From: Caulobacteraceae bacterium
Lineage (GTDB): Bacteria; Pseudomonadota; Alphaproteobacteria; Caulobacterales; Caulobacteraceae
DNA length: 64,000 nt
Direction of reading: 5' to 3'
Assembly (NCBI GenBank): GCA_019695035.1
Contig: JAIBAU010000011.1
Coordinates: forward strand, 1 to 64,000
Shown here: positions 46,315-54,283 of the stretch, one piece after another
Layout of the letters: every line of letters begins with the position of its first letter
How positions within the stretch are numbered: position 1 is the first letter of the stretch
Translations under genes and position numbers: made by a program
Notes under the pieces: generated by a model
Database searches by the model: none
What the model saw: the letters and a program-made list of their open reading frames with translations, nothing else
What the model was told of the DNA's origin: nothing

Positions 46315-46959
46315 GTGCTGAAGCAGATTCACTACTGGACCATCGGCCTGCTCGGCCGCGTGATCCGCGCCCTTTACAACTGGACCATGCGCCTGGCCGA
46401 CAGCCGCCATGCCTTGTGGGCCATGTTCGCCGTCTCGTTTGCGGAGAGCTCGTTCTTCCCCGTGCCGCCCGACGTCGTGCTGGCCCCCATGATCCTCAAG
46501 AAGCCGCAGAAGGCCTACTTCTACGCGGCGGTGTGCACCCTGGCCTCGGTGCTGGGCGGGATGCTGGGCTATGCGATCGGCTACTACCTGGAGGATCTCG
46601 GACGCTGGCTGCTCGCCCTGACGGGCCACGCAGAAGGATTGGCCGAGTATCAGAAATGGTATGCCGAATGGGGGGCCTGGGTGATCCTCGCCAAGGGCGT
46701 GACGCCCATTCCCTACAAGCTGGTGACCATCGCCTCGGGCATCGCCCATTACGCCTTCGGCATGTTCATCGTGCTGTCCGTGATCACGCGGGGAGCCCGC
46801 TTCTTCCTGACCGCCATCGTGCTCAAGCGGTTCGGCCCGAAAATGCTCGAGATCATCGAGAAGCGGCTGGTGACGGTCGCCGTCACCCTGGTCGGGCTGA
46901 TCGTGCTGGGCCTTCTGATGGCGCGGTACGGCAACCTCGTCGTCGATCTGTTCCGCTAA
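46315..46959 (+). CDS. YqaA-type VTT/DedA-like membrane protein
   Basis: 214 residues, GTG start at 46315. Hydrophobic segments and the VTT signature are seen: HALWAMFAVSFAESSFFPVPPDVVLAP (in part), an internal re-entrant region LGGMLGYAIGYYLEDLG, WGAWVILAKGVTPIPYKLVTIASG with the conserved Gly-x-x-Pro-x-Pro, and a C-terminal TM VAVTLVGLIVLGLLMARYG. VTT proteins are membrane scramblase/transport family members; the specific function of YqaA types is unsettled. Stop is 44 bases before dsbB. Confidence 0.85.
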   Translation: MLKQIHYWTIGLLGRVIRALYNWTMRLADSRHALWAMFAVSFAESSFFPVPPDVVLAPMILKKPQKAYFYAAVCTLASVLGGMLGYAIGYYLEDLGRWLLALTGHAEGLAEYQKWYAEWGAWVILAKGVTPIPYKLVTIASGIAHYAFGMFIVLSVITRGARFFLTAIVLKRFGPKMLEIIEKRLVTVAVTLVGLIVLGLLMARYGNLVVDLFR

Positions 46960-47003
46960 GCCGCCTCGACGGCGGCCATGGCTCAAGCTAAGTCTCGCAC
47001 CCG

Positions 47004-47537
47004 ATGAACCTGCTGCGCTTCATAGCCCGTTGGTGGACCGCCTTCGCCCTCGTCTTCGCCATTGCGATGCTGGGCGCGGCCCACGCGTTCGAAACCTTTG
47101 GCGGGCTGGCTCCCTGCCCCATGTGCCTCAAGCAACGCGACGCCTACTGGTTCGCGATCGCCATCGCCTTGCCGGCGACGCTGTGGGCGCTGTTGAGCCG
47201 GTCCAAGGGCACGCCCCGGCTGGCCGCCTTCCTGTTGTTCGCGATCTTCGGGGCCGGAGCCGCGGCGGCCGTGTTCCACGCCGGCGGAGAACTGCACTGG
47301 TGGCAGCTGCCGCCGACCTGCGGCGGTTCGCTCGGCGAGGTGACCGCCGACGACCTGATCCGCTCCTGGGCCGGCAACAGCCGCGTGCCGGCCTGCGACG
47401 TGGCCGCCTGGAAGATGTGGGGCCTGTCGATGGCCGGTTGGAACGCTGTCATCTCCACGATCCTTTCCCTCTTCAGTCTCGTCGCATCGATGCGCGTGAA
47501 GTCGGACAAGGGTTGGCACGACAATGTCCTCCGCTGA
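47004..47537 (+). CDS. dsbB: Disulfide bond formation protein DsbB
   Basis: 177 residues with four TM segments. The redox pairs are intact: CPMC in GGLAPCPMCLKQRDAYW (first periplasmic loop) and the second-loop cysteines in PPTCGGSLG and VPACDVAAWKMWGLSMAGWN. Oxidises DsbA and passes electrons to ubiquinone. Placement just before coq7 (14-base overlap) ties the quinone-dependent oxidase to a ubiquinone biosynthesis gene. No dsbA is in the window. Confidence 0.92.
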   Translation: MNLLRFIARWWTAFALVFAIAMLGAAHAFETFGGLAPCPMCLKQRDAYWFAIAIALPATLWALLSRSKGTPRLAAFLLFAIFGAGAAAAVFHAGGELHWWQLPPTCGGSLGEVTADDLIRSWAGNSRVPACDVAAWKMWGLSMAGWNAVISTILSLFSLVASMRVKSDKGWHDNVLR

Positions 47538-48087
47538 CGCAAACCTCCGGCCGGGCTCGGGCGCGCTCAAGCGCCGGCTGCACGAAATCCTGCGCGTGGA
47601 CCACGCGGGCGAACTCGGCGCGGTCTGGATCTACCGGGGCCAGAAGGCGGTGTTCGATGCCGCGCCCGGGCGGGAGAAGATCAGCGATGACCTCGGCGAA
47701 ATGGAGGGCCACGAGCAGGCCCACCTGTCGCGTTTCGACTCGCTGCTGAACGCGCACCGGGTGCGCCCGACCGCCATGGCCCCGCTCTGGCGCCTGGCGG
47801 GCTTCGGCCTGGGGGTCGGCACGGCCCTGATGGGCGAGAAGGCGGCGCACGCCTGCACCGAGGCCGTAGAGACGGTGATCGAGGATCACTACGCGGGCCA
47901 GATCGCGGAGTTGGCTGATCGTGACCCTGAACTCGCCTCCGAGCTGGCCCGGTTCAGGGACGAGGAACTCGCGCACAGGGACAAGGCCGTCGCAGAGGGC
48001 GCGCACGAGGCGCCGGGTTACGACCTGCTGTCCACGGTCATCCGCATCGGGTGTCGGGCCGCCATCAGGATCAGCGAAAAAATCTGA
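47524..48087 (+). CDS. coq7: Demethoxyubiquinone hydroxylase Coq7
   Basis: 187 residues. The di-iron ferritin-like carboxylate set is present: VDHAGELGAVWIYRGQ, EMEGHEQAHLSRFD (ExxH), EAVETVIEDHYAGQI and RDEELAHRDKAVAEGA (second ExxH). Catalyses a late hydroxylation of the ubiquinone ring. It overlaps dsbB by 14 bases and is likely co-translated. Confidence 0.95.
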   Translation: MSSADANLRPGSGALKRRLHEILRVDHAGELGAVWIYRGQKAVFDAAPGREKISDDLGEMEGHEQAHLSRFDSLLNAHRVRPTAMAPLWRLAGFGLGVGTALMGEKAAHACTEAVETVIEDHYAGQIAELADRDPELASELARFRDEELAHRDKAVAEGAHEAPGYDLLSTVIRIGCRAAIRISEKI

Positions 48088-48165
48088 GGCGCTTTGCGTC
48101 CGCAGGGAACGCCTGCCACTGTGTGCGGGTCTTAGAGATTCACTCCCCCGATCCGGAGCCTGCCC

Positions 48166-49578
48166 ATGATCCGCGCCCGTCGCGCGCGCATCGTCGCCAC
48201 CCTCGGTCCCGCCAGCCGGTCGCCCGAAATGGTCAAGGCGCTTGCTGAGGCCGGAGCCGACGTGTTTCGCCTGAACTTCAGCCACGGCGCGCCGGAAGAC
48301 CACCGCGCAGCGCTCGAGGCCGTGCGGGCGGCCGAAGATGCGATCGATCGGCCGCTGGCCGTGCTGGCCGACCTGCAGGGTCCCAAGCTCAGGCTGGGTC
48401 AGTTCGAAGGCGGGAAGGCCGAGATCGAGGCGGGCCAGCCTTTCCGCCTAGAACTCAACGGCGCGACGGGAACCTCGCGCGGCGCTCCCATGTCGCACCC
48501 CGAGATATTCCAGGCCCTCAAGCCCGGCGTCACCATCCTTATCGACGACGGCAAGCTTCGCCTGCGGGTGGAGCGGTGCGGTCCGGATTTCGCCGACACG
48601 ACGGTGATCCAGGGCGGGACCGTCTCGGACCGCAAGGGCGTCAACCTGCCCGGCGTGATCCTGCCGCTGTCGGCGCTCACCGACAAGGATCGCGCAGACC
48701 TGGCCTATGCGCTGGAGCTGGGCGTGGACTGGGTGGCGCTGTCCTTCGTGCAAAAGCCCGAGGACATGGCCGAGCTGCGCATGCTGGTCGGCGGACGCGC
48801 CGCCTGCCTGGCCAAGATCGAGAAGCCACAGGCGCTCGACCGGCTGGACGAGATCCTCGACCTCTGCGACGGCGTCATGGTGGCGCGCGGCGACCTGGGC
48901 GTCGAACTGCCGCCGGAAGACGTGCCGGTCGCCCAGAAGCAGATCATCCGTCAGGCCAAGCTGCGCGGCGCGCCGGTCATCGTCGCGACCCAGATGCTGG
49001 ATTCCATGGTCCACTCGCCGACGCCCACCCGAGCCGAGGCTTCAGACGTGGCCAACACGGTCTATGAGGGCGCCGACGCGATGATGTTATCGGCGGAAAG
49101 CGCCTCGGGCGAGTTCCCGGTCGAGGCGGTGGCCATCATGGACCGCATCATCAGCCGCGTGGAGCAGGATCCCCGCTGGCCCCAGCTGATGGCGGCGGAG
49201 CATGCCGACACGGCCGGGGGCGACCTGAACGCCATCGCCGCCGCCGCCACCCGCGCGGCCGCGGCCTCGGACGCCGCCTGCCTGGTGGCCTTCACGGCCG
49301 GCGGCACCACCGGTCGGCGCCTGTCGCGCGAACGGCCGCTGCAGCAGATCCTCATGCTGACGCCCTCGATCCAGACGGCCCGCAAGCTGGCTCTGGCCTG
49401 GGGTGTGGAGCCGCGGGTGGCGGCTGATCCCGCCAATGTCGAGGAGATGGTCGACGAGGCGATCGACGAAATCCGGAAGCTCGGCATCGCCAAGGCAGGC
49501 GAGGCCATCGTGATCGTCGCCGGGGTGCCCTTCGGAAAGGCCGGCTCAACCAACATGATCCGCATCGCCCACGTCTAA
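48166..49578 (+). CDS. pyk: Pyruvate kinase
   Basis: 470 residues. N-terminal RARIVATLGPASRSPEMVKALAEAGADVFRLNFSHG, the Mg/PEP segment ADLQGPKLRLGQF, SFVQKPEDM with the catalytic-Lys-containing AKIEKPQAL, MVARGDLGVELPPEDVP, ATQMLDSMVHSPTPTRAEASDVANTVYEGAD (in parts) and a C-terminal domain for effector binding. Converts PEP to pyruvate with ATP formation. Followed by a strong terminator. Confidence 0.97.
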   Translation: MIRARRARIVATLGPASRSPEMVKALAEAGADVFRLNFSHGAPEDHRAALEAVRAAEDAIDRPLAVLADLQGPKLRLGQFEGGKAEIEAGQPFRLELNGATGTSRGAPMSHPEIFQALKPGVTILIDDGKLRLRVERCGPDFADTTVIQGGTVSDRKGVNLPGVILPLSALTDKDRADLAYALELGVDWVALSFVQKPEDMAELRMLVGGRAACLAKIEKPQALDRLDEILDLCDGVMVARGDLGVELPPEDVPVAQKQIIRQAKLRGAPVIVATQMLDSMVHSPTPTRAEASDVANTVYEGADAMMLSAESASGEFPVEAVAIMDRIISRVEQDPRWPQLMAAEHADTAGGDLNAIAAAATRAAAASDAACLVAFTAGGTTGRRLSRERPLQQILMLTPSIQTARKLALAWGVEPRVAADPANVEEMVDEAIDEIRKLGIAKAGEAIVIVAGVPFGKAGSTNMIRIAHV

Positions 49579-49602
49579 CGGGCAGCACGGCCAACGAAAA
49601 AA

Positions 49603-49627
49603 GGGCGCGGCCAGCGCCGCGCCCTTT
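49603..49627. terminator. Intrinsic bidirectional terminator after pyk
   Basis: GGGCGCGGC-CAGC-GCCGCGCCC, a perfect 9-bp stem with 4-base loop, flanked by AAAAAA on the left and TTT on the right. It ends pyk on the plus strand and the convergent small-peptide gene on the minus strand. Confidence 0.85.
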
Positions 49628-49652
49628 CAACCGGCCCGTTGATCGGGCTTGC

Positions 49653-49844
49653 TTACTTGCACTTCTGCTCGGTCGGCCCGCCCCGGCAGTGCTTTTCACA
49701 GAACGTCGGCACGACATCGCACCAACCGGCCTGCTCCGAGGCGGTGGTCTGGCCGTTGGTCGAGGCCTGGGTCGAACCGCCGAAAGCGGTCAGCGAGGCG
49801 ATCGCCAGGCCGGCGAGGAGAAACTTGCGCACGGTGTCTTTCAT
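49653..49844 (-). CDS. Small secreted Cys-containing peptide, paralogue of the next gene
   Basis: 63 residues from ATG 49844 (AAAGGAT upstream). Signal peptide MKDTVRKFLLAGLAIASLTAFGGS; mature ~38 residues with TTASEQAGWCDVVPTFCEKHC then a Gly/Pro turn and QKCK, giving four cysteines. The sequence pattern, including signal and QAGWC-x-V-x-P-x-FC, is repeated in the gene 108 bases upstream. Function unknown; possible disulfide-stabilised secreted peptide. Confidence 0.6.
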   Translation of the reverse strand: MKDTVRKFLLAGLAIASLTAFGGSTQASTNGQTTASEQAGWCDVVPTFCEKHCRGGPTEQKCK

Positions 49845-49952
49845 GGATGTATCCTTTGGTTGAAGCAGCCCGCTCGAAGGAGCGCCGTTCGGCATCAGAC
49901 AGGCGGCGAGGGAAAGCCGCGCCGGCGCGGCTTTCCCCAGGCCCGGTAAGTC

Positions 49953-50207
49953 CTAGTCTTCCTTGATCGGGGCGCAGCCGTTCACTTCGACCACGCGGCG
50001 ATCCGCGGTGATCATCACGCCCGGCTTGCAACGGCAGCGGGCCGTATAGTTGTTGTTGCAGCAGAAGCTGGGAAGGACCTCGCACCAGCCGGCCTGATCC
50101 GCAGACGTGGTGTCCTGGGCCGCCGCCGCGTAGGTCGGCGCCGCGAAGGCGGTCATGGAAGCGGCCGCTAGGCCCGCCGCAAAGATCTTGAGCACCGTTT
50201 TACGCAT
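49953..50207 (-). CDS. Small secreted Cys-rich peptide
   Basis: 84 residues from ATG 50207 (GGGGAG upstream). Signal peptide MRKTVLKIFAAGLAAASMTAFAAPTYA; mature part contains TTSADQAGWCEVLPSFCCNN, YTARCRCKPGVM and VNGCAPIKED, so six cysteines. It matches the neighbouring 63-residue peptide over signal and QAGWC-x-V-x-P-x-FC but has a longer C-terminus. Likely a tandem duplication with divergence. Family not recognised; periplasmic or extracellular. Confidence 0.6.
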   Translation of the reverse strand: MRKTVLKIFAAGLAAASMTAFAAPTYAAAAQDTTSADQAGWCEVLPSFCCNNNYTARCRCKPGVMITADRRVVEVNGCAPIKED

Positions 50208-50308
50208 GACGTCTCTCCCCTCCGGGTGGTTTCGAAGCGATGAGTAGACACCCTTACCGACCGCAATGAAATAGGAATATCGATGTTTTCCCACTCGTTG
50301 CGGTGGCG

Positions 50309-50869
50309 TCAGGGTTCGAGCTCGATGTCCCAGTACAGGTAGTCCAGCCAGCTCTGGTGCAGGTAGTGCGGCGGAAATCGCCGGCCGAGATCCTGCAACT
50401 CGTACATGGACGGCCGGCGGGCGTGCTTGCCCGGGTGCATGCCGGCCTCGTGGGGCGTGCGCCCCCCCTTGCGCAGGTTGCAGGGCGCACAGGCGGTGAC
50501 GATGTTCTCCCAGGTCGTGCGCCCGCCCCGCGAGCGCGGGATGATGTGATCGAAGGTGAGTTCCTGCCTCGCGCCGCAGTACTGGCAGGCGAACCCGTCA
50601 CGCAGGAACAGATTGAAGCGGGTGAAGGCGGGCGGCCTGTCCTGGTCGATGAATGCCTTCAGCGAAACGACGCTGGGCAGAACGAACTCGCAGGACGGTG
50701 AACGGATCACCTTGTCGTAGGTCGACACCACGTCGACCCGGTCCTGGAACACAGCCTTGACGACCTCCTGCCAGGGCCAGAGGGACAGCGGATAGTAGGA
50801 CAGTGGCCGGAAGTCTGCGTTGAGAACAAGGGCCGGCCAGCCGGATGGCGGGTGCGTCAGGACCTGCAT
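50309..50869 (-). CDS. HNH endonuclease family protein
   Basis: 186 residues. N-terminal VLNADFRPLSYYPLSLWPWQEVVKAVF is typical of the alphaproteobacterial HNH protein, and the catalytic zinc-finger region is intact: FACQYCGARQELTFDHIIPRSRGG (in parts) and NIVTACAPCNLRKGGRTPHEAGM, with two CxxC zinc pairs around the DH and N motif. The C-terminal PPHYLHQSWLDYLYWDIELEP is also family-like. It is a chromosomal core protein, not linked here to phage or restriction genes; role unknown. Confidence 0.88.
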   Translation of the reverse strand: MQVLTHPPSGWPALVLNADFRPLSYYPLSLWPWQEVVKAVFQDRVDVVSTYDKVIRSPSCEFVLPSVVSLKAFIDQDRPPAFTRFNLFLRDGFACQYCGARQELTFDHIIPRSRGGRTTWENIVTACAPCNLRKGGRTPHEAGMHPGKHARRPSMYELQDLGRRFPPHYLHQSWLDYLYWDIELEP

Positions 50870-51131
50870 CAGGATCCGCCTCCGTCCATTCCGGAGCGGA
50901 CCGACCTGCGGTCACGAACCCGCGCGGCGATTACATCGTCAGGACTGAAGACACGCCTCCTTCCCGTTCGAAGCGCCGAGAATCACACGGCTTCCCGACA
51001 GCTGGACTATAGGCCAGAATTCGCGGTGGTCCACGACGGCCCGGAAGGAAGTCCGAGCCTGTTGCGCGCCGGACTCATCCCCGTTCGAGGACCCGGCAAG
51101 ACGACGGATTGTTCCCGCTGGAGGAAACGGA
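50870..51131. other. Intergenic region, no gene seen
   Basis: 262 bases between the HNH start and the end of the TRIC-like gene. It must hold the HNH promoter on the minus strand. I see no convincing small ORF, RNA fold or repeat. Confidence 0.4.
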
Positions 51132-51797
51132 TCAGGTCGGCGGCCCCGGGGGCGCCTCGTCCTCCGGGGCCATGCCGCTGAACCCCGGAAGCTGCCAGCC
51201 CCAGGCGATGGCGCCGGCCCGCAGCGCAAAGCCAGCCCCGAAGCCAGAGCTCATGGCCACCAGTTCTGGCAGCCCCAGCCATCGCAGAACCACAAATGTC
51301 GCCGCGGCCAGCAGGGCGGCCGACACGGTGATTTCACGGCGCAGCAGGATGGAAGGCTCGCCAGCGAGGACGTCACGCACCACCCCGCCGAAGCAGGCGG
51401 TCAGGGCGCCCATGACGATGCAGACCAGAGGCGGAACGCCGTAGGCGGCCGCCTTCGCCGCCCCGATCACCCCGTAGGCCGCCAGCCCCAGGGCGTCGAG
51501 CCAGAGCAGGGCGTTGAAGCGCCAGGCGCGGGTCCCCATCACCCAGATGGCGCACGCCGCCGCAATGCAGACGGCGACATAGGTCGGCTCGCGCACCCAG
51601 AAGACCGGCGCCCCTATCAGCAGGTCGCGCAGCGTGCCGCCCCCTACCCCGGTCGCGGCGCCGAAGAAGGCGAAGGTGACAAGGTCGTGCTGCTTTCGGG
51701 CCGCCGCCAGAGCGCCCGTCGCCGCAAACACGGCGACGCCGGCGTAGTCGAGGCCGACAAGAAGGGGAGCCAGCGCGATGGGGTCCGGGGCGATCAT
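51132..51797 (-). CDS. TRIC/UPF0126-family membrane protein
   Basis: 221 residues from ATG 51797 (the ATG overlaps the upstream stop by four bases). It has two tandem halves of three TM segments each: GVAVFAATGALAAARKQHDL, FAFFGAATGVGGGTLRDLLIG, AAYGVIGAAKAAAYGVPPL, VMGALTACFGGVVRDVLAGE. The GGGTLRDLLIG and GGVVRDVLAGE motifs (one per half) are the UPF0126/TRIC hallmark. Relatives are cation or glycine-type channels. Downstream of and overlapping the DNA glycosylase gene. Confidence 0.88.
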   Translation of the reverse strand: MIAPDPIALAPLLVGLDYAGVAVFAATGALAAARKQHDLVTFAFFGAATGVGGGTLRDLLIGAPVFWVREPTYVAVCIAAACAIWVMGTRAWRFNALLWLDALGLAAYGVIGAAKAAAYGVPPLVCIVMGALTACFGGVVRDVLAGEPSILLRREITVSAALLAAATFVVLRWLGLPELVAMSSGFGAGFALRAGAIAWGWQLPGFSGMAPEDEAPPGPPT

Positions 51798-52486
51798 TGC
51801 GGCCGAGGTAACGCGCCGCGGCGCACCGCGCCATACCAGGCCCACAGCAGATGCGCGGCGGTCGAGCGATGTGGCGCCCAGGCCGCGGCCCGCGTCGCCG
51901 CCTGCTTCTCGGTCGGGCGTACCTCCAGCCCGTCCAGCCACCGCAGGGCTTCTCGCAGCGCCACGTCGCCGACGGGGAAGAAGTCGGTGCGTCCCTCGCA
52001 GAACATCAGAAAAACCTCGGCCGACCACTGGCCGATCCCGACCAGGGCGGTGAGGGCCGCTAGGGCCGCCTCGTCCTCCAGCGCGTCGAGGTCATCGACG
52101 CCGTGTCGGCGCTCAAGGAACGCCTCGGCGATTCCGATGACGTAGCGCGCCTTGGGTCGGGACAGCCCCAGGGTCAGCAAGGTCTCCTGGCCGGCGGCCA
52201 CCGCATTGCCCGGCGTGATCTCGCCCAGCCCTGCCTTGACCCGCGCCCAGATCGCTGAGGCCGAGGCCGTGGAGACCTGCTGGCCGACAATCATCGACAC
52301 CAGCCCCTCGAAACCGCCCGTCTCGCTGCGCCAGGGAATCGGCCCTACGAGATCGTTCACCCGCGCCAGCGCCGGGTCCATGGCGGCCAGTTCGGCGCGC
52401 CAGACGGTGATCTGGGTTTCAGTTGGATGGGGACGGGACAGGCAGGAACTCCCAAGCGGACGCCAAACGGTGTAGGCGCAAGCCAT
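51794..52486 (-). CDS. DNA-3-methyladenine glycosylase (AlkA-like, HhH-GPD)
   Basis: 230 residues if started at ATG 52486. The HhH-GPD core is visible: GGFEGLVSMIVGQQVSTASASAIW, LTLGLSRPKARYVIGIAEAFLE, the helix-hairpin-helix LTALVGIGQWSAEVFLMFCEG and catalytic Asp in DFFPVGDVALREAL. It removes alkylated purines in base-excision repair. The start is uncertain: ATG 52486 begins almost exactly at the divergent gluQ start, whereas ATG 52381 (195 residues) would free a promoter space but drop WRAELAA-type homology. Confidence 0.82.
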   Translation of the reverse strand: MACAYTVWRPLGSSCLSRPHPTETQITVWRAELAAMDPALARVNDLVGPIPWRSETGGFEGLVSMIVGQQVSTASASAIWARVKAGLGEITPGNAVAAGQETLLTLGLSRPKARYVIGIAEAFLERRHGVDDLDALEDEAALAALTALVGIGQWSAEVFLMFCEGRTDFFPVGDVALREALRWLDGLEVRPTEKQAATRAAAWAPHRSTAAHLLWAWYGAVRRGALPRPQ

Positions 52487-53339
52487 GGCCTTCGTCACCC
52501 GCTTCGCGCCCTCGCCGACCGGATACCTGCACAAGGGCCACGCCTTTTCGGCCCTGACCGCGTGGCGAGCCGCGCGCGAGGCCGAGGGACGGCTCCTGCT
52601 GCGCATTGAGGATATCGACGCGACCCGCTGCAGGCCCGAGTTCGACGCCGCCATCGAAGAGGACCTCACCTGGCTCGGCCTCAACTGGGAGACCCCGGTC
52701 CGCCGCCAGTCCGAACACCTTGCCGACTATCAGGCGGCGCTCGAGCGGCTGCGCGACCTGGGTCTTCTCTACCGCTGCTTCCGCACCCGCAAGGAGGTGC
52801 TGGATGAGATCGGCCGTGCGCCGCACCACCCCGGCGAAGGGCCCGACGGCGCGGTCTTCACCGGGGGTCCGCTGCCGCTCGCCGAGGAACAGGTCCTGCT
52901 CGACCGGGGCAAGCCCTTCGCTTGGCGCCTGTCGCTGGCCGCCGCCCGGCGACGACTGGGCGCCGCTTGGGACCGCCTGCGTTTCACGGAGGTTGGCCAA
53001 GGCGAGGTGCAGGCGCGCCCCGAAAGCGCCGGGGACGTGGTCCTGGCGCGGAAGGATGTCGGCGTCGCCTACCATCTGGCTGTGGTGTTCGACGACGCGT
53101 TGCAGGGTGTGACCCACGTCATCCGCGGGCTGGACCTTTACGAGGCCACCCACATCCAGCGGCTGCTCCAGGCCCTGCTGGACCTGCCGACGCCGCTTTA
53201 CCGCCACCACGCCCTCCTGACCGGACCAGACGGTAGGCGGTTCGCCAAGCGGGATCACTCGCAGACCTTGCGCGAGTTGCGCGATTCAGGCGTGACGGCG
53301 GAGCAGCTGAGGGCCGACCTCGGTTTTGGAGCCCGCTGA
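52485..53339 (+). CDS. gluQ: Glutamyl-Q tRNA(Asp) synthetase
   Basis: 284 residues. Class I synthetase fold without an anticodon-binding domain: N-terminal FAPSPTGYLHKGHAFSALTAW (HIGH-like HKGH) and KMSKS-like RRFAKRDHSQTLREL near the end; LLLRIEDIDATRCRPEF and GVAYHLAVVFDDALQGVTHVIRGLDL (in parts) in between. Glutamylates the queuosine base of tRNA-Asp. The zinc-finger region typical of E. coli YadB is reduced here (see findings). Confidence 0.93.
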   Translation: MAFVTRFAPSPTGYLHKGHAFSALTAWRAAREAEGRLLLRIEDIDATRCRPEFDAAIEEDLTWLGLNWETPVRRQSEHLADYQAALERLRDLGLLYRCFRTRKEVLDEIGRAPHHPGEGPDGAVFTGGPLPLAEEQVLLDRGKPFAWRLSLAAARRRLGAAWDRLRFTEVGQGEVQARPESAGDVVLARKDVGVAYHLAVVFDDALQGVTHVIRGLDLYEATHIQRLLQALLDLPTPLYRHHALLTGPDGRRFAKRDHSQTLRELRDSGVTAEQLRADLGFGAR

Positions 53340-54256
53340 TGTCGCCAACTCCGACCGGCCAGAAGACAGACCTTCGCGCGCTCCTCGTCCTTACCATCGG
53401 CGCGGCCGCCATCGGCTTTGCACCCATCTTCGTGCGCCTGACCGAGACCGGGCCGGGCGCAGCCGGCTTCTGGCGTCTCCTGTTCGCCCTGCCGTGGTTG
53501 CTAATGCTGGCTTTCCGGCCCGGGCGCCAAACGGAAGGAGCCATTCCGTGGCGGTGGACGGGGCTCGCGGGAGTGTTCTTCGCCGCCGACCTGCTCTGCT
53601 GGCACTACGGGGTGCACTACACCTCGGTCACCAACGCCACGGTGCTCACGAACCTGACGCCGGTCGTGGTGACCCTGGCGGCCTGGGTCTTCTTCCGGGA
53701 GCGGCCCCGGGCGCTTTTCCTCGCGGGTCTCGCCCTGGCCCTGGCCGGCGCGATGACCATGGCTTTCTCGAAATCGGGGGCGCAGGGCCTGAACCCACCG
53801 TTGGGAGACCTGCTCTCCATGGTGACGGCCTTCTGGTACGGCGGCTACTTCATCGCCATGGGCCGGGCCCGGCGGGACGCCGACGCCACCCGGGTGATGC
53901 TGGTTTCCACCGCGATCGGAGCGCCGTTGCTGCTTGTCGCCGCACTGGCCCTGCGGGAGGACCTGTGGCCCGACAGCGCGGCGGGCTGGGCCGCCTGCGC
54001 CGCGCTGGGAATTGTCCACGTCGTCGGCCAGGGCGCGATTGCATGGGCGCTTGGCCGCCTGCCGACAGCCCTCGCCTCGGTGGTTGTGTTCGTGCAGCCG
54101 GTCGTGGCGGCCGGCCTGGGATGGCTGTTTTTCCACGAGCCGATCGGAGTCATCCAGGGCCTCGGCGGAGCCATCGCCCTGATCGGCGTGGCTGTGGCGC
54201 AAAGGGCCGCGGCCAGAAGGACCACCTCCGCCGAAACCGGCGCCGCGACGGCCTGA
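53339..54256 (+). CDS. DMT/EamA-family exporter
   Basis: 305 residues, start overlapping the gluQ stop by one base (TGATG). Ten TM segments in two EamA halves are visible, including VLTIGAAAIGFAPIFVRLTE, WLLMLAFRPGRQ, TSVTNATVLTNLTPVVVTLAAW, PRALFLAGLALALAGAMTMAF, LVAALALREDLW and VFVQPVVAAGLGWLFFHEPI. Exports a metabolite or drug; the substrate is unknown. Co-expressed with gluQ. Confidence 0.88.
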   Translation: MSPTPTGQKTDLRALLVLTIGAAAIGFAPIFVRLTETGPGAAGFWRLLFALPWLLMLAFRPGRQTEGAIPWRWTGLAGVFFAADLLCWHYGVHYTSVTNATVLTNLTPVVVTLAAWVFFRERPRALFLAGLALALAGAMTMAFSKSGAQGLNPPLGDLLSMVTAFWYGGYFIAMGRARRDADATRVMLVSTAIGAPLLLVAALALREDLWPDSAAGWAACAALGIVHVVGQGAIAWALGRLPTALASVVVFVQPVVAAGLGWLFFHEPIGVIQGLGGAIALIGVAVAQRAAARRTTSAETGAATA

Positions 54257-54283
54257 ATCCCTGCTCCTGCCCTGCCGGAGGTT

